Assembly (NCBI GenBank): GCA_937924335.1
Contig: CALDWW010000010.1
Span: 1-64,000, forward strand
Direction: 5' to 3'
DNA from: an uncultured Gammaproteobacteria bacterium
Lineage (GTDB): Bacteria; Pseudomonadota; Gammaproteobacteria; Steroidobacterales; XN24
DNA length: 64,000 nt
Below are positions 1-10,121 of the stretch, one piece after another (within the stretch, counting starts at the first letter, position 1; every line of letters begins with the position of its first letter). Made by a program: the position numbers and the translations under genes. The notes under the pieces were generated by a model. It saw only the letters and a program-made list of their open reading frames with translations. It did no database searches and was not told the DNA's origin.

Positions 1-963
1 ATCGCCGCGGGCACCTGGGAGTTCAAGGTCGCGGATGCGGACTGGGCCGTGGTGGACTTTACGGCAGACGGGGTAGTCAACCTGGGTGAGCCCGTCACCC
101 TCGTACCAGGTTCCGGTGCCTCCAATTCCACCATCACGATCCCCGCGGACGGCTGCTACAACTTCGCCCTGGACGTGACGGATAGCGCCGCCCCGATACT
201 CACGGTGACCGAGGTCGACGTCATCCCGGGCACCCGGGAAGTTGACCTGTTCGACCGACTGGCCAGCCTGGCTGCCGCCCGCGGCAACTATGAGGCTCTG
301 AGGCGCGGGACCCAGGACGTCATCTTCACGCCCTCGCAGGGCTGCTCTGTAGGCGACACGGGCAACGACCCGACGGAAGCCTTCGGTGTTGAGATGTTCG
401 CTCGCGGGACCTTCAACGGTTGGGGCGCCCCGAGTGTAGATTCTTTCGTCAACTTGGGCGGCGGCATCTACCAGGCCAACGTACTACTGTCATCCGGAAC
501 TGAGGGCTACAAGGTGGCCGCCGGCGACTGGTCAATCGAACTGGCCGACGAGAACCGGCCAGATCCGACGCCACTGGATACGGAGGTATTGCTGGAATCT
601 GCCGTGGGACCGGGCGAAGAAGGCAATATCGATGTCGCCGATGATGGCTGTTATTCGTTCACCATGAACGCGAATGACGCAGCAGCGCCTAAGTTGACTA
701 TCAGCTTCCTGGGCGCGTTTGATGTCATCGACGTCATGGCCATCCAGCGTGACATGGAGGGAGCGGCGTCAGTGGTCGTAGTAGTTAATAACGAGGACGA
801 GGAAGTCGACCTGACGACGCTCGGCGGCGGGGGTATCCCGGTGCCGTTCGCCGACGGACCCGTCGTGGAGATCACGGGTGCGGACAACGACCTCGTGGTC
901 TCCGGCGGCGTGCTGCAGGGCACGGTGCCGGCGAGGAGCAGTCTCCTGGTCAGCGACCAGTAA
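1..963 (+). CDS. Secreted GH13-type glycosidase (alpha-amylase/pullulanase-like), C-terminal part only
   Basis: The frame is open from base 1, so the start and any catalytic barrel lie outside the window; 320 residues are visible. Two related beta-rich modules are present, at about visible residues 1-71 and 128-236. They share a GT-x-(F/Y)KVA-x-DW element and an ADGCY-F ending followed by AAP-LT. Such modules are common as starch-binding appendages in amylases and pullulanases. Between them, residues 82-108 (LFDRLASLAAARGNYEALRR) look like the helix that normally follows the GH13 barrel. The last ~80 residues resemble the all-beta C-terminal domain of alpha-amylases (VVVVVNN..., ending in a hydrophobic strand). 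The exact enzyme class cannot be decided without the barrel. Confidence 0.6.
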   Translation: MAAGTWEFKVADADWAVVDFTADGVVNLGEPVTLVPGSGASNSTITIPADGCYNFALDVTDSAAPILTVTEVDVIPGTREVDLFDRLASLAAARGNYEALRRGTQDVIFTPSQGCSVGDTGNDPTEAFGVEMFARGTFNGWGAPSVDSFVNLGGGIYQANVLLSSGTEGYKVAAGDWSIELADENRPDPTPLDTEVLLESAVGPGEEGNIDVADDGCYSFTMNANDAAAPKLTISFLGAFDVIDVMAIQRDMEGAASVVVVVNNEDEEVDLTTLGGGGIPVPFADGPVVEITGADNDLVVSGGVLQGTVPARSSLLVSDQ

Positions 964-988
964 GACTGGATACAGTCGATGTTGGGGG

Positions 989-1020
989 AAGGCGTGTCGC
1001 TGCGGCGACACGCCTTTTCT
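989..1020 (+). terminator. Rho-independent terminator after the glycosidase gene
   Basis: A perfect 12-bp inverted repeat (arms 989-1000 and 1005-1016) around a TGCG loop, running into CTTTTCT, 26 bases after the stop codon. It isolates the glycosidase transcript from the convergent acylase gene. Confidence 0.88.
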
Positions 1021-1106
1021 TTGCTCCGGCGTCTCCGGCGTCCGACCAACATCGGGGGCTTGTGCACTCAGAGTTCGGCCGGGTATGGACAGGGCCGCAA
1101 TCGACT

Positions 1107-3491
1107 TCAGCGTGTCCCCGGCGACAGGATCAACTCGTGCACAGCGGCACCAGGCAAAAACGCCGTGGGCTCACCCCTGACCCATGCATCATGGCCGGCT
1201 TTATAGAACGGTGACAGGGGATGGCCGCTCTGCCCGGTGGGCATGTGGAAATAACCCGCTTCCTCGCGCCCCGGAGAGACGGCGAATCGTTCCGAGGCGC
1301 CAAAGGCCGACTGCTGGACCCTGGGCATGTGGGTCGCTCCGTCCAGGGCTTCGGCCGGCATGTCGAGGAATTCCGCGGCGAATGGCAGCGCACCACTCAG
1401 CGGATGGCGGATGCGAGCGACGTTCCTGCGACCCCAGGGCTCGAATGTCGAGTCACCTCCGGCGGATGCCGACTCGATAGTGGCATCGACGGCCGCGACG
1501 AACAGCTCTTCCCAGCTGTTGAATGCCGCGTGCAGAAGGTGAGCGGGTCGTGCGGTGACGAGCATCCATGCGGGCCCCTCGAACTGCCGGCCGACTCCAT
1601 ATCGCAGCCCTTCGTCCAGGGAGAACTCCGGGTCCACGGCTCGCACCGGGTCGGTGAGCCCCTCGAACAACAGTGCGAGGACCCGCTGACGGAACTCGTA
1701 GACCAGCCGGAATCCGACAGAGTCTTTCGATGCTGCCGCGTCCCAGTCCCGCAACTGTCGCCGGAATTCCGCTCTGCGGCGATCATCGACAGCCGCCGCG
1801 TCCGTGACCGACCCCAGGGCAAGATCGCGCCAACGCTGGAAGAATGTGGCCCGGTCATCCAGCTGTATCTCCAGCATGTTCTGCACGACCAGGCCATCCT
1901 GGCCCTGTAGCCCGTCACGGATCTGCTTCGCCCGGGCGCCCAGCGCGTAGCCGCCGTCGCCGAGCCGTTCCAGGTCCGTGCCATCCACGACCCGGGCATT
2001 GGCGGTCCAGAGTCGTCCGCCCGGCGGGTCGATGATGCGCGGATAGTCCTCCGGATCGAGCCATCCGACCCAACCGACACCGGCACCCGACCAACTCGCC
2101 GGCCGTGACGGATCGTAGCCGGATCGCCGCGGAATGCGCCCCGCGATCGTCCAGGCGACGCGACCCTGGTCATCGGCGATGACCATGTTCTGCGGCGGGA
2201 TGCCGATACGATTGGCGATAGCGACAGCGTCGTTGACCCCGCTTGCCGTTTCCATGGCGAGCAGGCCGATGTTGACCGCCTGCGGCTCATGGGGCAGCCA
2301 CTTCAAGGCTCGTGATCTCCCCAGGTCATCGGGGGGCAGCAGCGGCCCCCAGCGCGTCTCACAGATCTTCTCCGCGACGACCCGGGCACCGTCCACCTCG
2401 ATCAACTCCTCGGAACACTCCAGCGCCTGCCATCCATCCGCTGTCCGGTAGCGGCGACTATCCCCCGGATCGACTTCCAGCAGGATGACGTCGGTCCAGT
2501 CGCCATAGCTGTTGGTGAAACCCCAGGCCACTCTCCCGTTGCTGCCCGCCACGATGACGGGCGTCCCGGGCAGGCTGGCGCCGGTTACCGCAGGTCCGCC
2601 GGCCCGTTCCAGTCGCAATCGATAGAAGATGTTCGGCACCCGCAGCGGCAGGTGCATGTCATTGGCGACGATGGCGTGACCATCGGCAGTCGCGGATCCG
2701 GCGACCGCCCAGTTGTTACTTCCCGGCATCGCCTCCGACCGCAGGTGCCCCTGCACGAACGCCGTCGCGACCCGGCCTGGCTCCCGCTCGACGGAGAAGA
2801 CTTCCGGGCCGGGAATCCGGGTGGCATCGTGGGCCTGCCCGCGCATGGGCGCATCCCACTCGGTACCCACCGGCGAGATGAACCTGACCATCGGGCCGGG
2901 TAGCGTGCGGTCCAGCAGATCGAACGCTGTCTCGCGGCTGCCGTTGCTGTCGTTGAGTTCCAGGAACATGGAGTACAGGACCAGCAAGCTGTCCTCCGGC
3001 CGCCACGGCTCCGGGGGATTGCCGAGGATCAGGTATTCCCAGGGACGAGCGCCGAGATCGGCCAGACCGGCGTTGACACCCTCCGCGTAGGCAGACAGCA
3101 GCTCGCGGTCCTGCTCGGCCGCCGCCGCGAGTACCTGTCCGGCACGCGTACGGAATCGGTGTAGACGAAACCCCTTGTCCGCGTCCAGCGCCACCGGGCC
3201 GAACAACGCGGAGAGCTCCCCCGCCGCCTGCCGTCGCGACAGGTCCATCTGGAAGAAACGCTCCTGGGCATGGACGTAACCCGTCGCTCTCGCCAGGTCA
3301 GCCCGCGTGCCCCCGCGGATGGTGGTGACGCCGAGCCCGTCACGCTCGACGACGACACGTTCTTCGAGGCCGGCCAGGGCAACATTGCCGTCCAGGCTCG
3401 CGAGGCTGGCGTTCAGCAGATACCACGCGACCGCGAACCCTCCGCCGGCCAGGAGAACGGTCGAAATCAGAAGTCTCTTGAGAAGACGCAT
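1107..3491 (-). CDS. Penicillin acylase family protein (Ntn-hydrolase)
   Basis: The protein is 794 aa, starting at the ATG that gives MRLLKRLL; an upstream in-frame start would add 17 residues before the hydrophobic segment. Residues 5-27 form a signal or anchor helix, so the enzyme is exported to the periplasm. The family autocleaves into alpha and beta chains, and the nucleophile Ser is visible as Ser258 in PGSNNWAVAG, followed by the usual ANDMHL. Family members hydrolyse amide bonds of penicillins, N-acyl-homoserine lactones, or lipopeptides such as aculeacin. The true substrate here cannot be told from sequence; quorum-signal cleavage is one option. It lies downstream of pyk on the same strand with a 126-base gap, so it may have its own promoter. 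Confidence 0.88.
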   Translation of the reverse strand: MRLLKRLLISTVLLAGGGFAVAWYLLNASLASLDGNVALAGLEERVVVERDGLGVTTIRGGTRADLARATGYVHAQERFFQMDLSRRQAAGELSALFGPVALDADKGFRLHRFRTRAGQVLAAAAEQDRELLSAYAEGVNAGLADLGARPWEYLILGNPPEPWRPEDSLLVLYSMFLELNDSNGSRETAFDLLDRTLPGPMVRFISPVGTEWDAPMRGQAHDATRIPGPEVFSVEREPGRVATAFVQGHLRSEAMPGSNNWAVAGSATADGHAIVANDMHLPLRVPNIFYRLRLERAGGPAVTGASLPGTPVIVAGSNGRVAWGFTNSYGDWTDVILLEVDPGDSRRYRTADGWQALECSEELIEVDGARVVAEKICETRWGPLLPPDDLGRSRALKWLPHEPQAVNIGLLAMETASGVNDAVAIANRIGIPPQNMVIADDQGRVAWTIAGRIPRRSGYDPSRPASWSGAGVGWVGWLDPEDYPRIIDPPGGRLWTANARVVDGTDLERLGDGGYALGARAKQIRDGLQGQDGLVVQNMLEIQLDDRATFFQRWRDLALGSVTDAAAVDDRRRAEFRRQLRDWDAAASKDSVGFRLVYEFRQRVLALLFEGLTDPVRAVDPEFSLDEGLRYGVGRQFEGPAWMLVTARPAHLLHAAFNSWEELFVAAVDATIESASAGGDSTFEPWGRRNVARIRHPLSGALPFAAEFLDMPAEALDGATHMPRVQQSAFGASERFAVSPGREEAGYFHMPTGQSGHPLSPFYKAGHDAWVRGEPTAFLPGAAVHELILSPGTR

Positions 3492-3617
3492 GGCCGCGAT
3501 GCTAACCGAGAACGCGCCGGCCGCGTAGCCCGGCAGGCCCATGGCCGGTTAGCAGCGGGGTGCTGAGCGCGGACTACCGGTGTTGGGCCGGCTTCCGCCG
3601 CCACCCGGGGGAACCCT

Positions 3618-5060
3618 TCAGGGCTCGATGACATGCATGATCTTCATGGTATTGGTGCCACCCGCGACGCCGGAAGCCATGCCCTCCGTAAAGATGACGA
3701 TATCCCCGGGGGCGACGAGTTCACGATTCAACAGCTCCGTGCAGGCGCTGGAGAAGACGGCCTCCGGGATCGTGTGGGTGACGTCGAAAGCGATCGGATA
3801 GGCGCCACGATAGAGCGCCACGCGGCGACGCGTGCCCTCGTTGCGAGTGAACGCATAGATGGGAATGCCCGAGCGGATCCTGGACATCCACAGGGCCGTC
3901 GAGCCCGACTCGGTCAGGGCGACGATGGCCTTCACGTCCAGGTGGTTGGCGGTATACATCGTCGCCATGGCCACCGCTTCATCCACACGAGTGAAATAGT
4001 CGTCCATGCGGTGTCGCGAGTGCGTGGTGACGCGCTGCTTCTCCGCCGAGATACAGGCGTTGCTCATCGCTTCGACGACTTTGACCGGGAACTTGCCGAT
4101 GGCGGTCTCGGCCGACAGCATCACCGCATCCGTGCCATCGATGACGGCGTTGGCTACGTCAGAGACCTCGGCCCGCGTCGGTATCGGCTCACGGATCATG
4201 GACTCCATCATCTGGGTGGCGGTGATCACGACGCTGTTCATGTCGCGGGCGACCCTGATGATCGTCTTCTGCACCCCCGGCACCTCTGCGTAACCCAGCT
4301 CGACGCCGAGATCGCCGCGGGCCACCATGATGATGTCGCTGGCCTCGGTGATCCTCTCGATGTTGGCGACGGCTTCGGCGCGCTCGATCTTTGCCACCAG
4401 CAAGGCATTGCCACCGGCTTCCTTGAGCAGGCGACGGGCCTCGTCCATGTCTTCGCTGTCGCGCGGGAAGGAGACGGCCAGGTAGTCCAGGTGCAGATCC
4501 GCCGCCGTGCGGATATCTGTTTTGTCCTTTTCGGTCAGGGCCCGGGCAGACAGACCACCTCCGAGTCTATTGATACCCTTGCTGTCAGACAGGCGTCCGC
4601 CCACGACGACCTTGCATTCGACCCGTGACCCTTCGACTGCGACGACACGGAGCGTGATCGCACCGTCATTCAGCAGGAGGATGTCGTCGACCGAGACATC
4701 CTCTGGTAGCGTCTTGTAAGTAACGCCTACCTTGTCCAGATCGCCGTCGGCCTCGCCCAGGGAGACGTCGAGGGTGAATAGTGCCCCCTCCTCCAGCTCG
4801 ATCCCGCCATCGCGAAACTTCTCGATGCGGATCTTGGGACCCTGCAGATCGCCGAGGATACCGACGTCTTTGCCGATACGGGCAGACAGGTCCCTGATCA
4901 GCGTGACCCGTTTGCGATGATCCTCGGTGCTGCCGTGAGAGAAGTTCACCCGCACCACATCAACGCCGGCCCGGAACATGGACTCGAGCACCTTCGGATC
5001 GTCCGTCGCAGGACCGAGGGTGGCGACGATCTTGGTGCGTTTCAATGGGGTCCCCGGCAT
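3618..5060 (-). CDS. pyk: Pyruvate kinase
   Basis: Converts phosphoenolpyruvate and ADP to pyruvate and ATP in the cytoplasm. The 480-aa product starting MPGTPLKRTKIVATLGPA has the normal family length; a longer in-frame extension back to 5420 runs inside pgk and is not credible. Visible motifs are RVNFSHGS near the N-terminus, the active-site MVARGDLGVE, and ATQMMESMI followed by PTRAEVSDVANAV. The allosteric C-terminal domain is complete. It is the last gene of the tkt-gap-pgk-pyk run, starting 25 bases after the pgk stop. A fructose-bisphosphate aldolase gene often follows in related genomes, but none is present here. Confidence 0.97.
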   Translation of the reverse strand: MPGTPLKRTKIVATLGPATDDPKVLESMFRAGVDVVRVNFSHGSTEDHRKRVTLIRDLSARIGKDVGILGDLQGPKIRIEKFRDGGIELEEGALFTLDVSLGEADGDLDKVGVTYKTLPEDVSVDDILLLNDGAITLRVVAVEGSRVECKVVVGGRLSDSKGINRLGGGLSARALTEKDKTDIRTAADLHLDYLAVSFPRDSEDMDEARRLLKEAGGNALLVAKIERAEAVANIERITEASDIIMVARGDLGVELGYAEVPGVQKTIIRVARDMNSVVITATQMMESMIREPIPTRAEVSDVANAVIDGTDAVMLSAETAIGKFPVKVVEAMSNACISAEKQRVTTHSRHRMDDYFTRVDEAVAMATMYTANHLDVKAIVALTESGSTALWMSRIRSGIPIYAFTRNEGTRRRVALYRGAYPIAFDVTHTIPEAVFSSACTELLNRELVAPGDIVIFTEGMASGVAGGTNTMKIMHVIEP

Positions 5061-5085
5061 TTCGACACTGTACCTTGCTGCGAGC

Positions 5086-6264
5086 TCAGCCCGCCGCCCG
5101 GTCCTCCAGCATCGCGACCGCGGGCAGGGTCTTGCCTTCGAGGAATTCCAGAAAGGCTCCGCCACCCGTCGAGATGTAGGACACACGGTCGGTGATGCCG
5201 AACTGATCCAGCGCCGCCAGCGTGTCGCCACCACCGGCAATGGAGAAAGCCGGACTGTCGGCGACCGCCTCTGCCAGCGCTCTCGTGCCGCCAGCGAAGG
5301 CGTCAAACTCGAACACGCCGACCGGGCCGTTCCAGACGATGGTCCCCGCGGATCGGAGAAGGTCTCCGTAGTGAGCCGCAGTCTCCGGCCCGACGTCCAG
5401 GATGAGTTCTCCGTCCGCAACGTCCGCGGCTGACTTCACTGTCGCCGCCGCCGTCTCGGAGAACTCGGTGGCGACGCGGACATCGGTCGGAACCGGGATA
5501 TCCCCGCCGCGGGAGCGTGCGGTCTTCATGAGCCTGGCGGCGTCATCCACAAGGTCTGGCTCATAGAGAGACTTGCCTACGGGATGGCCACGGGCAGCCA
5601 GGAAATTATTGGCAATCCCGCCGCCGACGATCAACTGGTCGACCTTCTCGATGAGTGCCTCAAGAACGGTGAGCTTGGTCGACACCTTGGAGCCACCGAC
5701 GATAGCCACCAGCGGCCTCGCCGGTTCGTCCAGGGCGCGCGACAGCGCCTCGAGCTCTCCGACGAGCAGCGGCCCCGCGCACGCGACCGGCGCGAAACGC
5801 CCCACCCCATGAGTACTTGCCTGGGCCCGGTGCGCAGTGCCGAACGCATCCATGACATAGACGTCACAGAGCGCGGCCATCCGGCGAGAGAGGTCCTCGT
5901 CATTCTTCTTCTCGCCGGCATTGAACCGCACGTTCTCGCACAGGACGACCTCGCCGTCGGCGACTCTGACGCCATCCAGCCAGTCCCGCTCCAGCCGCAC
6001 GGCCTGGCCCAGCAGACCCTCGAGATGCTCGGCCACCGGGCGCAGAGAGAACTCCTCCGAGAACTCTCCCTCGGTCGGACGGCCGAGATGCGACATCACC
6101 ATGACCGCCGCACCAGCCTCCAGCGCCAGCCGGATGGTAGGTGCGCTTGCCCGGATTCGGGCATCACTGGTCACCTTGCCATCTCTTACCGGCACATTGA
6201 GGTCTTCGCGGACCAGTACTCGCTTGCCCGCGAGATCAAGATCCTGCATGCGCAAGATGTTCAC
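5086..6264 (-). CDS. pgk: Phosphoglycerate kinase
   Basis: Catalyses 1,3-bisphosphoglycerate + ADP to 3-phosphoglycerate + ATP (reversible), cytoplasmic. At 392 aa it matches the bacterial family length. The N-terminal substrate-binding strand [10 protein letters not shown] and the SHLGRPTEG motif are intact, as are WNGPVGVFE and the C-terminal nucleotide-binding GGGDTLAAL. It sits between gap (27-base gap upstream) and pyk (25 bases downstream), consistent with one transcript for lower glycolysis. Confidence 0.97.
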   Translation of the reverse strand: MNILRMQDLDLAGKRVLVREDLNVPVRDGKVTSDARIRASAPTIRLALEAGAAVMVMSHLGRPTEGEFSEEFSLRPVAEHLEGLLGQAVRLERDWLDGVRVADGEVVLCENVRFNAGEKKNDEDLSRRMAALCDVYVMDAFGTAHRAQASTHGVGRFAPVACAGPLLVGELEALSRALDEPARPLVAIVGGSKVSTKLTVLEALIEKVDQLIVGGGIANNFLAARGHPVGKSLYEPDLVDDAARLMKTARSRGGDIPVPTDVRVATEFSETAAATVKSAADVADGELILDVGPETAAHYGDLLRSAGTIVWNGPVGVFEFDAFAGGTRALAEAVADSPAFSIAGGGDTLAALDQFGITDRVSYISTGGGAFLEFLEGKTLPAVAMLEDRAAG

Positions 6265-6291
6265 CAGCTATTTCTCCGCAAGTGACGAGGC

Positions 6292-7302
6292 TCAGGCCGC
6301 CATCAGCGCCAGGGTCGTGTCCAGCATCCGGTTCGAGAAGCCCCACTCGTTGTCATACCAGGAACAGACCTTGACCAGGGTGCCCTCGGCGACGCGAGTC
6401 AGGTGCGATTCGTAGATGGACGAGCGCGGATCGTGATTGAAGTCGATGGAGACCAGCGGTTCCTCATTGAACCCGAGGATGCCCTTTAACGGTCCCTCCG
6501 ATGCCGCCCGCAATAACTGATCGACCTCTTCCCTGCTGGTCTCACGGGCCGCATGGAAGGTCAGATCCACCATGGAGACGTTGGGCGTAGGCACGCGGAT
6601 CGCGAAACCGTCCAGCTTGCCTGCCAGGTCCGGCAATACCAGGCCAACAGCCGCGGCGGCGCCGGTCTTGGTCGGGATCATGGAAAGGGCGGTGGCGCGG
6701 GCGCGTCTGAGATCGCTGTGATAGACGTCCAGCAGCTTCTGGTCATTGGTATAGGAATGGATCGTTGTCATCAGGCCGCTGACGACACCGATGGCGTCGT
6801 TCAGGGGCTTGACCATCGGCGCCAGGCAGTTGGTCGTACAGGACGCATTGGAGATGACGGTACAGTCCGAGTTGAGCACGTCATCATTGACTCCGTAGAC
6901 GATCGTGGCGTCGATGTCCTTGCCGCCCGGGGCCGAAATGATCACCTTTTTGGCACCCGCGCGCAGGTGTGCCGACGCCGCCTCCTTGGTGCGGAACAGG
7001 CCGGTGCACTCCAGCACGACATCCACGCCCAGCTCCGTCCAGGGCAGCTTCGCAGGGTCGCGCTCGGCCAGGACGCGCATGCTGTCGCCGTTGACGACGA
7101 TGGAATCGCCGTCGATCTCCACCGTGCCGGGGAATTTCCCATGGACCGAGTCGTATCGAGTCAGGTGTGCGTTGGTCTCCACGTCACCCAGGTCGTTGAT
7201 GGCGACGATATCGATCTCGCCTGCCTTGCCCTGTTCATGCAGCGCGCGTACGACACAGCGACCGATACGGCCATAACCATTGATACCAACCTTGACTGCC
7301 AT
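6292..7302 (-). CDS. gap: Type I glyceraldehyde-3-phosphate dehydrogenase
   Basis: Oxidises glyceraldehyde 3-phosphate to 1,3-bisphosphoglycerate with NAD(P)+. The 336-aa protein has the [11 protein letters not shown]ossmann start, the catalytic Cys155 in SNASCTTNC and the partner His182 in TTIHSYT. The AIND segment at residues 34-37 carries the Asp usually seen in NAD-preferring forms, so NAD use is likely but not certain. An erythrose-4-phosphate dehydrogenase (Epd) is the main alternative; position next to pgk and pyk favours GAPDH. A run of purine-rich bases precedes the ATG on the minus strand and serves as the ribosome site. Confidence 0.95.
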   Translation of the reverse strand: MAVKVGINGYGRIGRCVVRALHEQGKAGEIDIVAINDLGDVETNAHLTRYDSVHGKFPGTVEIDGDSIVVNGDSMRVLAERDPAKLPWTELGVDVVLECTGLFRTKEAASAHLRAGAKKVIISAPGGKDIDATIVYGVNDDVLNSDCTVISNASCTTNCLAPMVKPLNDAIGVVSGLMTTIHSYTNDQKLLDVYHSDLRRARATALSMIPTKTGAAAAVGLVLPDLAGKLDGFAIRVPTPNVSMVDLTFHAARETSREEVDQLLRAASEGPLKGILGFNEEPLVSIDFNHDPRSSIYESHLTRVAEGTLVKVCSWYDNEWGFSNRMLDTTLALMAA

Positions 7303-7377
7303 TCTTCGTCTCCCTTCTTTTCGTCAGGCGGCTGGATGGGCCCTGAAAGCCTCACCCGCCGGCGATTCTCCGTTAGT

Positions 7378-9372
7378 CTAGCCGAGTTTCGTTACGGTCT
7401 TCTTTACGTTCTCCACGCTAAAGCCGAATTTCCGGAACAGCTCACCCGCGGGCGCCGACGCGCCAAAGCTGCTCATCCCGATTACGGCGCCACCGTCGCC
7501 GATATAGCGATGCCAGAAATGCGGCACCCCGGCCTCTATCGCCACACGCTTGCTGACGGCGGGTGGCAAAACCGAGTCCCGATAGTCCCGGTCCTGTTGA
7601 TCGAATACCGTCGTACACGGCATGGAGACCACACGTACACGGACTCCCTCACTCCTCAGCTCTTCTGCGGCTGCGACGGCCAGCCCCACCTCCGATCCCG
7701 TGGCGATCAGAATGGCCTGAGGGTCACCGTCACAATCGTTAAGGACATACCCGCCTCGGGCGATGTCAGCGACCTGTCCCGGGTCGCGCTGCTGGAATGG
7801 CAGGGTCTGGCGAGAAAAGACGAGGCTATGCGGGGTCTCTTCGCTCTCGATAGCCAGCCGCCAGGCCACTGCGGACTCCACGCTATCGCACGGTCTCCAG
7901 ACGTGCATATTGGGAATAATACGTAGGCTGGCGAGGTGCTCGACCGGCTGGTGGGTCGGGCCGTCTTCTCCGAGCCCGATCGAATCATGCGTGTATACGA
8001 GTGTGACCGGTTTTCGCATCAGCGCGGCCATTCGGGCCGCGTTTCTGGCGTAGTCCGAGAACACCAGGAAGGTCGCGCCGTAGGGACGGAATCCACCGTG
8101 CAGCGACAGGCCATTGAGAATTGCGGTCATGCCGAATTCGCGGACGCCGAAGTGCAGATAGTTGCCGTCCGCGCTCGTGCCGGTGATCGTCTTGGAGCCC
8201 GACCAGAACGTATTGTTGGAACCGGTGAGGTCGGCTGAGCCACCGATCAGTTCAGGCAGGAAGGGTCCGAACGCCTCAAGTGCCAGCTGTGAAGCCTTGC
8301 GGGTGGCCATGTCCCCGCCCTTGGCAATGATGTCCGCGACAGCCGCCGCTGACCGGGTCGCCCAGTCTTCCGGTAAGCGGCCCTCCAGCCGACGGCTCAG
8401 TTCCCTGGCCAGCTCCGGATGCTCCGCCGCATAGGCCTCATACCGGTCGTTCCAGTCAGCTTCTCTCTGCTGGCCACTGTCCCTCGCGTCCCAGCCTGCC
8501 CGGATTTCGTCCGGGACCTCGAACGGGGGATGCGGCCATCCGATGTTCTCGCGTGTGCGGGCGACCTCATCCTCACCCAGAGCCGCGCCGTGAGTCGATT
8601 CGGAACCCTGCTTCGTCGGGGCGCCCCAGCCGATGATGGTCTTGCAGCAGATGATGGACGGCCTCGCTGCCTCCGCCCGTGCCGCCTCCAGTGCTGCGTG
8701 GACTGCATCCGGATCATGGCCATCGACATCGGGGACGACATGCCAGCCATAGGCGGCGAACCGCGCCGGTGTGTCCTCGGTGAACCATCCGCTGACGTCC
8801 CCGTCGATGGAGATGCCGTTGTCGTCATAGAGGAAAATCAGTTTACCGAGTCCGAGGGTGCCTGCCAGGGAGCAGGCCTCATGGGAGACGCCCTCCATCA
8901 GGCAGCCGTCGCCGAGAAACACATAGGTAAAATGGTCGATGACATCGAAGCCGGGCCGATTGTAATGGGCCGCAAGGACACGCTCGGCCAGCGCCATGCC
9001 CACGGCATTGGCCAGCCCCTGGCCCAGGGGCCCGGTCGTCGTCTCGACCCCCATGTCGGGCTCGTACTCCGGATGCCCGGCCGTGCGGTAGCCGAGCTGA
9101 CGGAAATTCCGCAGCTCGTCGATGGAGACTTCGTATCCGGCCAGATGCAGCAACGAATACAGCAACATCGAGCCGTGCCCGTTGGACACGACGAAGCGGT
9201 CCCTGTTCGGCCACTCGGGATTGGCCGGGTTGTGCTGCAGAAAGTCGTTCCACAGCACCTCGGCGATATCGGCCATGCCCATCGGCATGCCGGGATGGCC
9301 AGAATTCGCCGCTTGCACGGCGTCCATGCTTAACGCGCGAATGGCGTTCGCGAGCTGTCTTCTTGCGGGCAT
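7378..9372 (-). CDS. tkt: Transketolase
   Basis: Thiamine-diphosphate enzyme moving two-carbon units in the pentose phosphate pathway (or the Calvin cycle). Starting at [15 protein letters not shown] gives 664 aa, the normal length; a GGGAG Shine-Dalgarno lies just upstream, so the 18-residue upstream extension is rejected. His26 (SGHPG), His66 (SNGHGS), the ThDP motif starting GDGCLMEG and the C-terminal pyrimidine-binding domain are all visible. It is the first gene of the tkt-gap-pgk-pyk operon. No Rubisco or phosphoribulokinase gene is nearby, so a heterotrophic role is the simplest reading. Confidence 0.97.
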   Translation of the reverse strand: MPARRQLANAIRALSMDAVQAANSGHPGMPMGMADIAEVLWNDFLQHNPANPEWPNRDRFVVSNGHGSMLLYSLLHLAGYEVSIDELRNFRQLGYRTAGHPEYEPDMGVETTTGPLGQGLANAVGMALAERVLAAHYNRPGFDVIDHFTYVFLGDGCLMEGVSHEACSLAGTLGLGKLIFLYDDNGISIDGDVSGWFTEDTPARFAAYGWHVVPDVDGHDPDAVHAALEAARAEAARPSIICCKTIIGWGAPTKQGSESTHGAALGEDEVARTRENIGWPHPPFEVPDEIRAGWDARDSGQQREADWNDRYEAYAAEHPELARELSRRLEGRLPEDWATRSAAAVADIIAKGGDMATRKASQLALEAFGPFLPELIGGSADLTGSNNTFWSGSKTITGTSADGNYLHFGVREFGMTAILNGLSLHGGFRPYGATFLVFSDYARNAARMAALMRKPVTLVYTHDSIGLGEDGPTHQPVEHLASLRIIPNMHVWRPCDSVESAVAWRLAIESEETPHSLVFSRQTLPFQQRDPGQVADIARGGYVLNDCDGDPQAILIATGSEVGLAVAAAEELRSEGVRVRVVSMPCTTVFDQQDRDYRDSVLPPAVSKRVAIEAGVPHFWHRYIGDGGAVIGMSSFGASAPAGELFRKFGFSVENVKKTVTKLG

Positions 9373-9458
9373 TGGAACTCCCAGATTGGGCGGGATAAAA
9401 ACGGGATTTTCGGAGATGCGGGTCACCGCGGCAAGGGCTGGTCAGTCGAAACTCGCCC

Positions 9459-10010
9459 TCAGCGCCATTTTATCGAACAGCCGATGCTCGCAACCTGCTC
9501 GGTCGGGCCATGACCTGTCCTCGCGATCGCGCTCATGGCCTCAAAAAGCTCACGCCGTGCATCCGGCGGAGCGGGCTCCACTCTACTCGCGTCAAGCCTG
9601 CCACGATACTGCAGATCCAGATCGGCGTTGTAACCGAAAAAGTCAGGGGTACAGACGGCCCCATAGGCCTTGGCGACCTGCTGGCTGGCGTCGATCAGGT
9701 ACGGAAACGGGAAATCATGCTGCTGTGCGATACGCGCCATCTGCTCGGGTGAATCCTCCGGATACTGGGTGGCATCATTGGACATGATGGCGACACAACG
9801 CACGCCCAGATCTTCCAGTTCCCTCGCGTCCCTGACGATGCGATCCAGTACCGCCTTCACGAATGGGCAATGATTGCAGATGAACATGACCAGAGTGCCT
9901 TTCTCGCCACGACAGCTCTCCAGCGTCCAGGTCTTGCCACTGGTGTCGGGCAAGGAAAAGTCGATGGCTTTGGCACCGAAATCGCACACGGGTGTTTCTT
10001 TAGCTGCCAT
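9459..10010 (-). CDS. Thioredoxin-fold protein of the AhpC/TSA-like (redoxin) family
   Basis: 183 aa from the ATG giving MAAKETPVCDFG, preceded by GAGGCTCCCC as a likely ribosome site. Features are an N-terminal strand pair FSLPDTSGKTW, then LVMFICNHCPFVKAV with a CxxC (CNHC) in the redox position, and the cis-Pro region GAVCTPDFFGY. Proteins with this NHCPFV signature are common in Proteobacteria and assumed to be thiol reductases or peroxidases, but the partner is not known. No signal peptide is seen, so it is probably cytoplasmic. It is divergent from metK across 111 bases. Confidence 0.85.
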   Translation of the reverse strand: MAAKETPVCDFGAKAIDFSLPDTSGKTWTLESCRGEKGTLVMFICNHCPFVKAVLDRIVRDARELEDLGVRCVAIMSNDATQYPEDSPEQMARIAQQHDFPFPYLIDASQQVAKAYGAVCTPDFFGYNADLDLQYRGRLDASRVEPAPPDARRELFEAMSAIARTGHGPTEQVASIGCSIKWR

Positions 10011-10078
10011 GGGGAGCCTCTTGTCACTGGGGAAAACTGCAACCGCGGTCACGGAATGGTCGTCACTATTATAGTAGG

Positions 10079-10084
10079 TATAAT
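10079..10084 (+). promoter_or_regulatory. Probable -10 element of the metK promoter
   Basis: A perfect TATAAT hexamer lies 38 bases before the metK ATG in an AT-rich island. The -35 is weak (nothing close to TTGACA 17 bases upstream). An ATTATA at 10068-10073 reads as TATAAT on the other strand and could serve the divergent thioredoxin-like gene. No SAM riboswitch structure fits in this short leader. Confidence 0.45.
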
Positions 10085-10121
10085 AAGTTCCTTTTTTGTC
10101 CTGCGTTTGGGGCGCTGATCC

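Noticed and set aside
3633..4628. A 331-codon open frame on the plus strand across pyk
   Set aside because: It is antisense to a well-supported enzyme gene, has composition typical of a reversed GC-rich coding strand and no recognisable motif.
6553..7926. A 457-codon open frame on the plus strand across gap and tkt
   Set aside because: It spans two genuine minus-strand genes and their gap, with no protein family pattern.
8419..9333. A 304-codon plus-strand open frame inside transketolase
   Set aside because: Shadow of tkt; no domain, and the sense strand has strong motifs.
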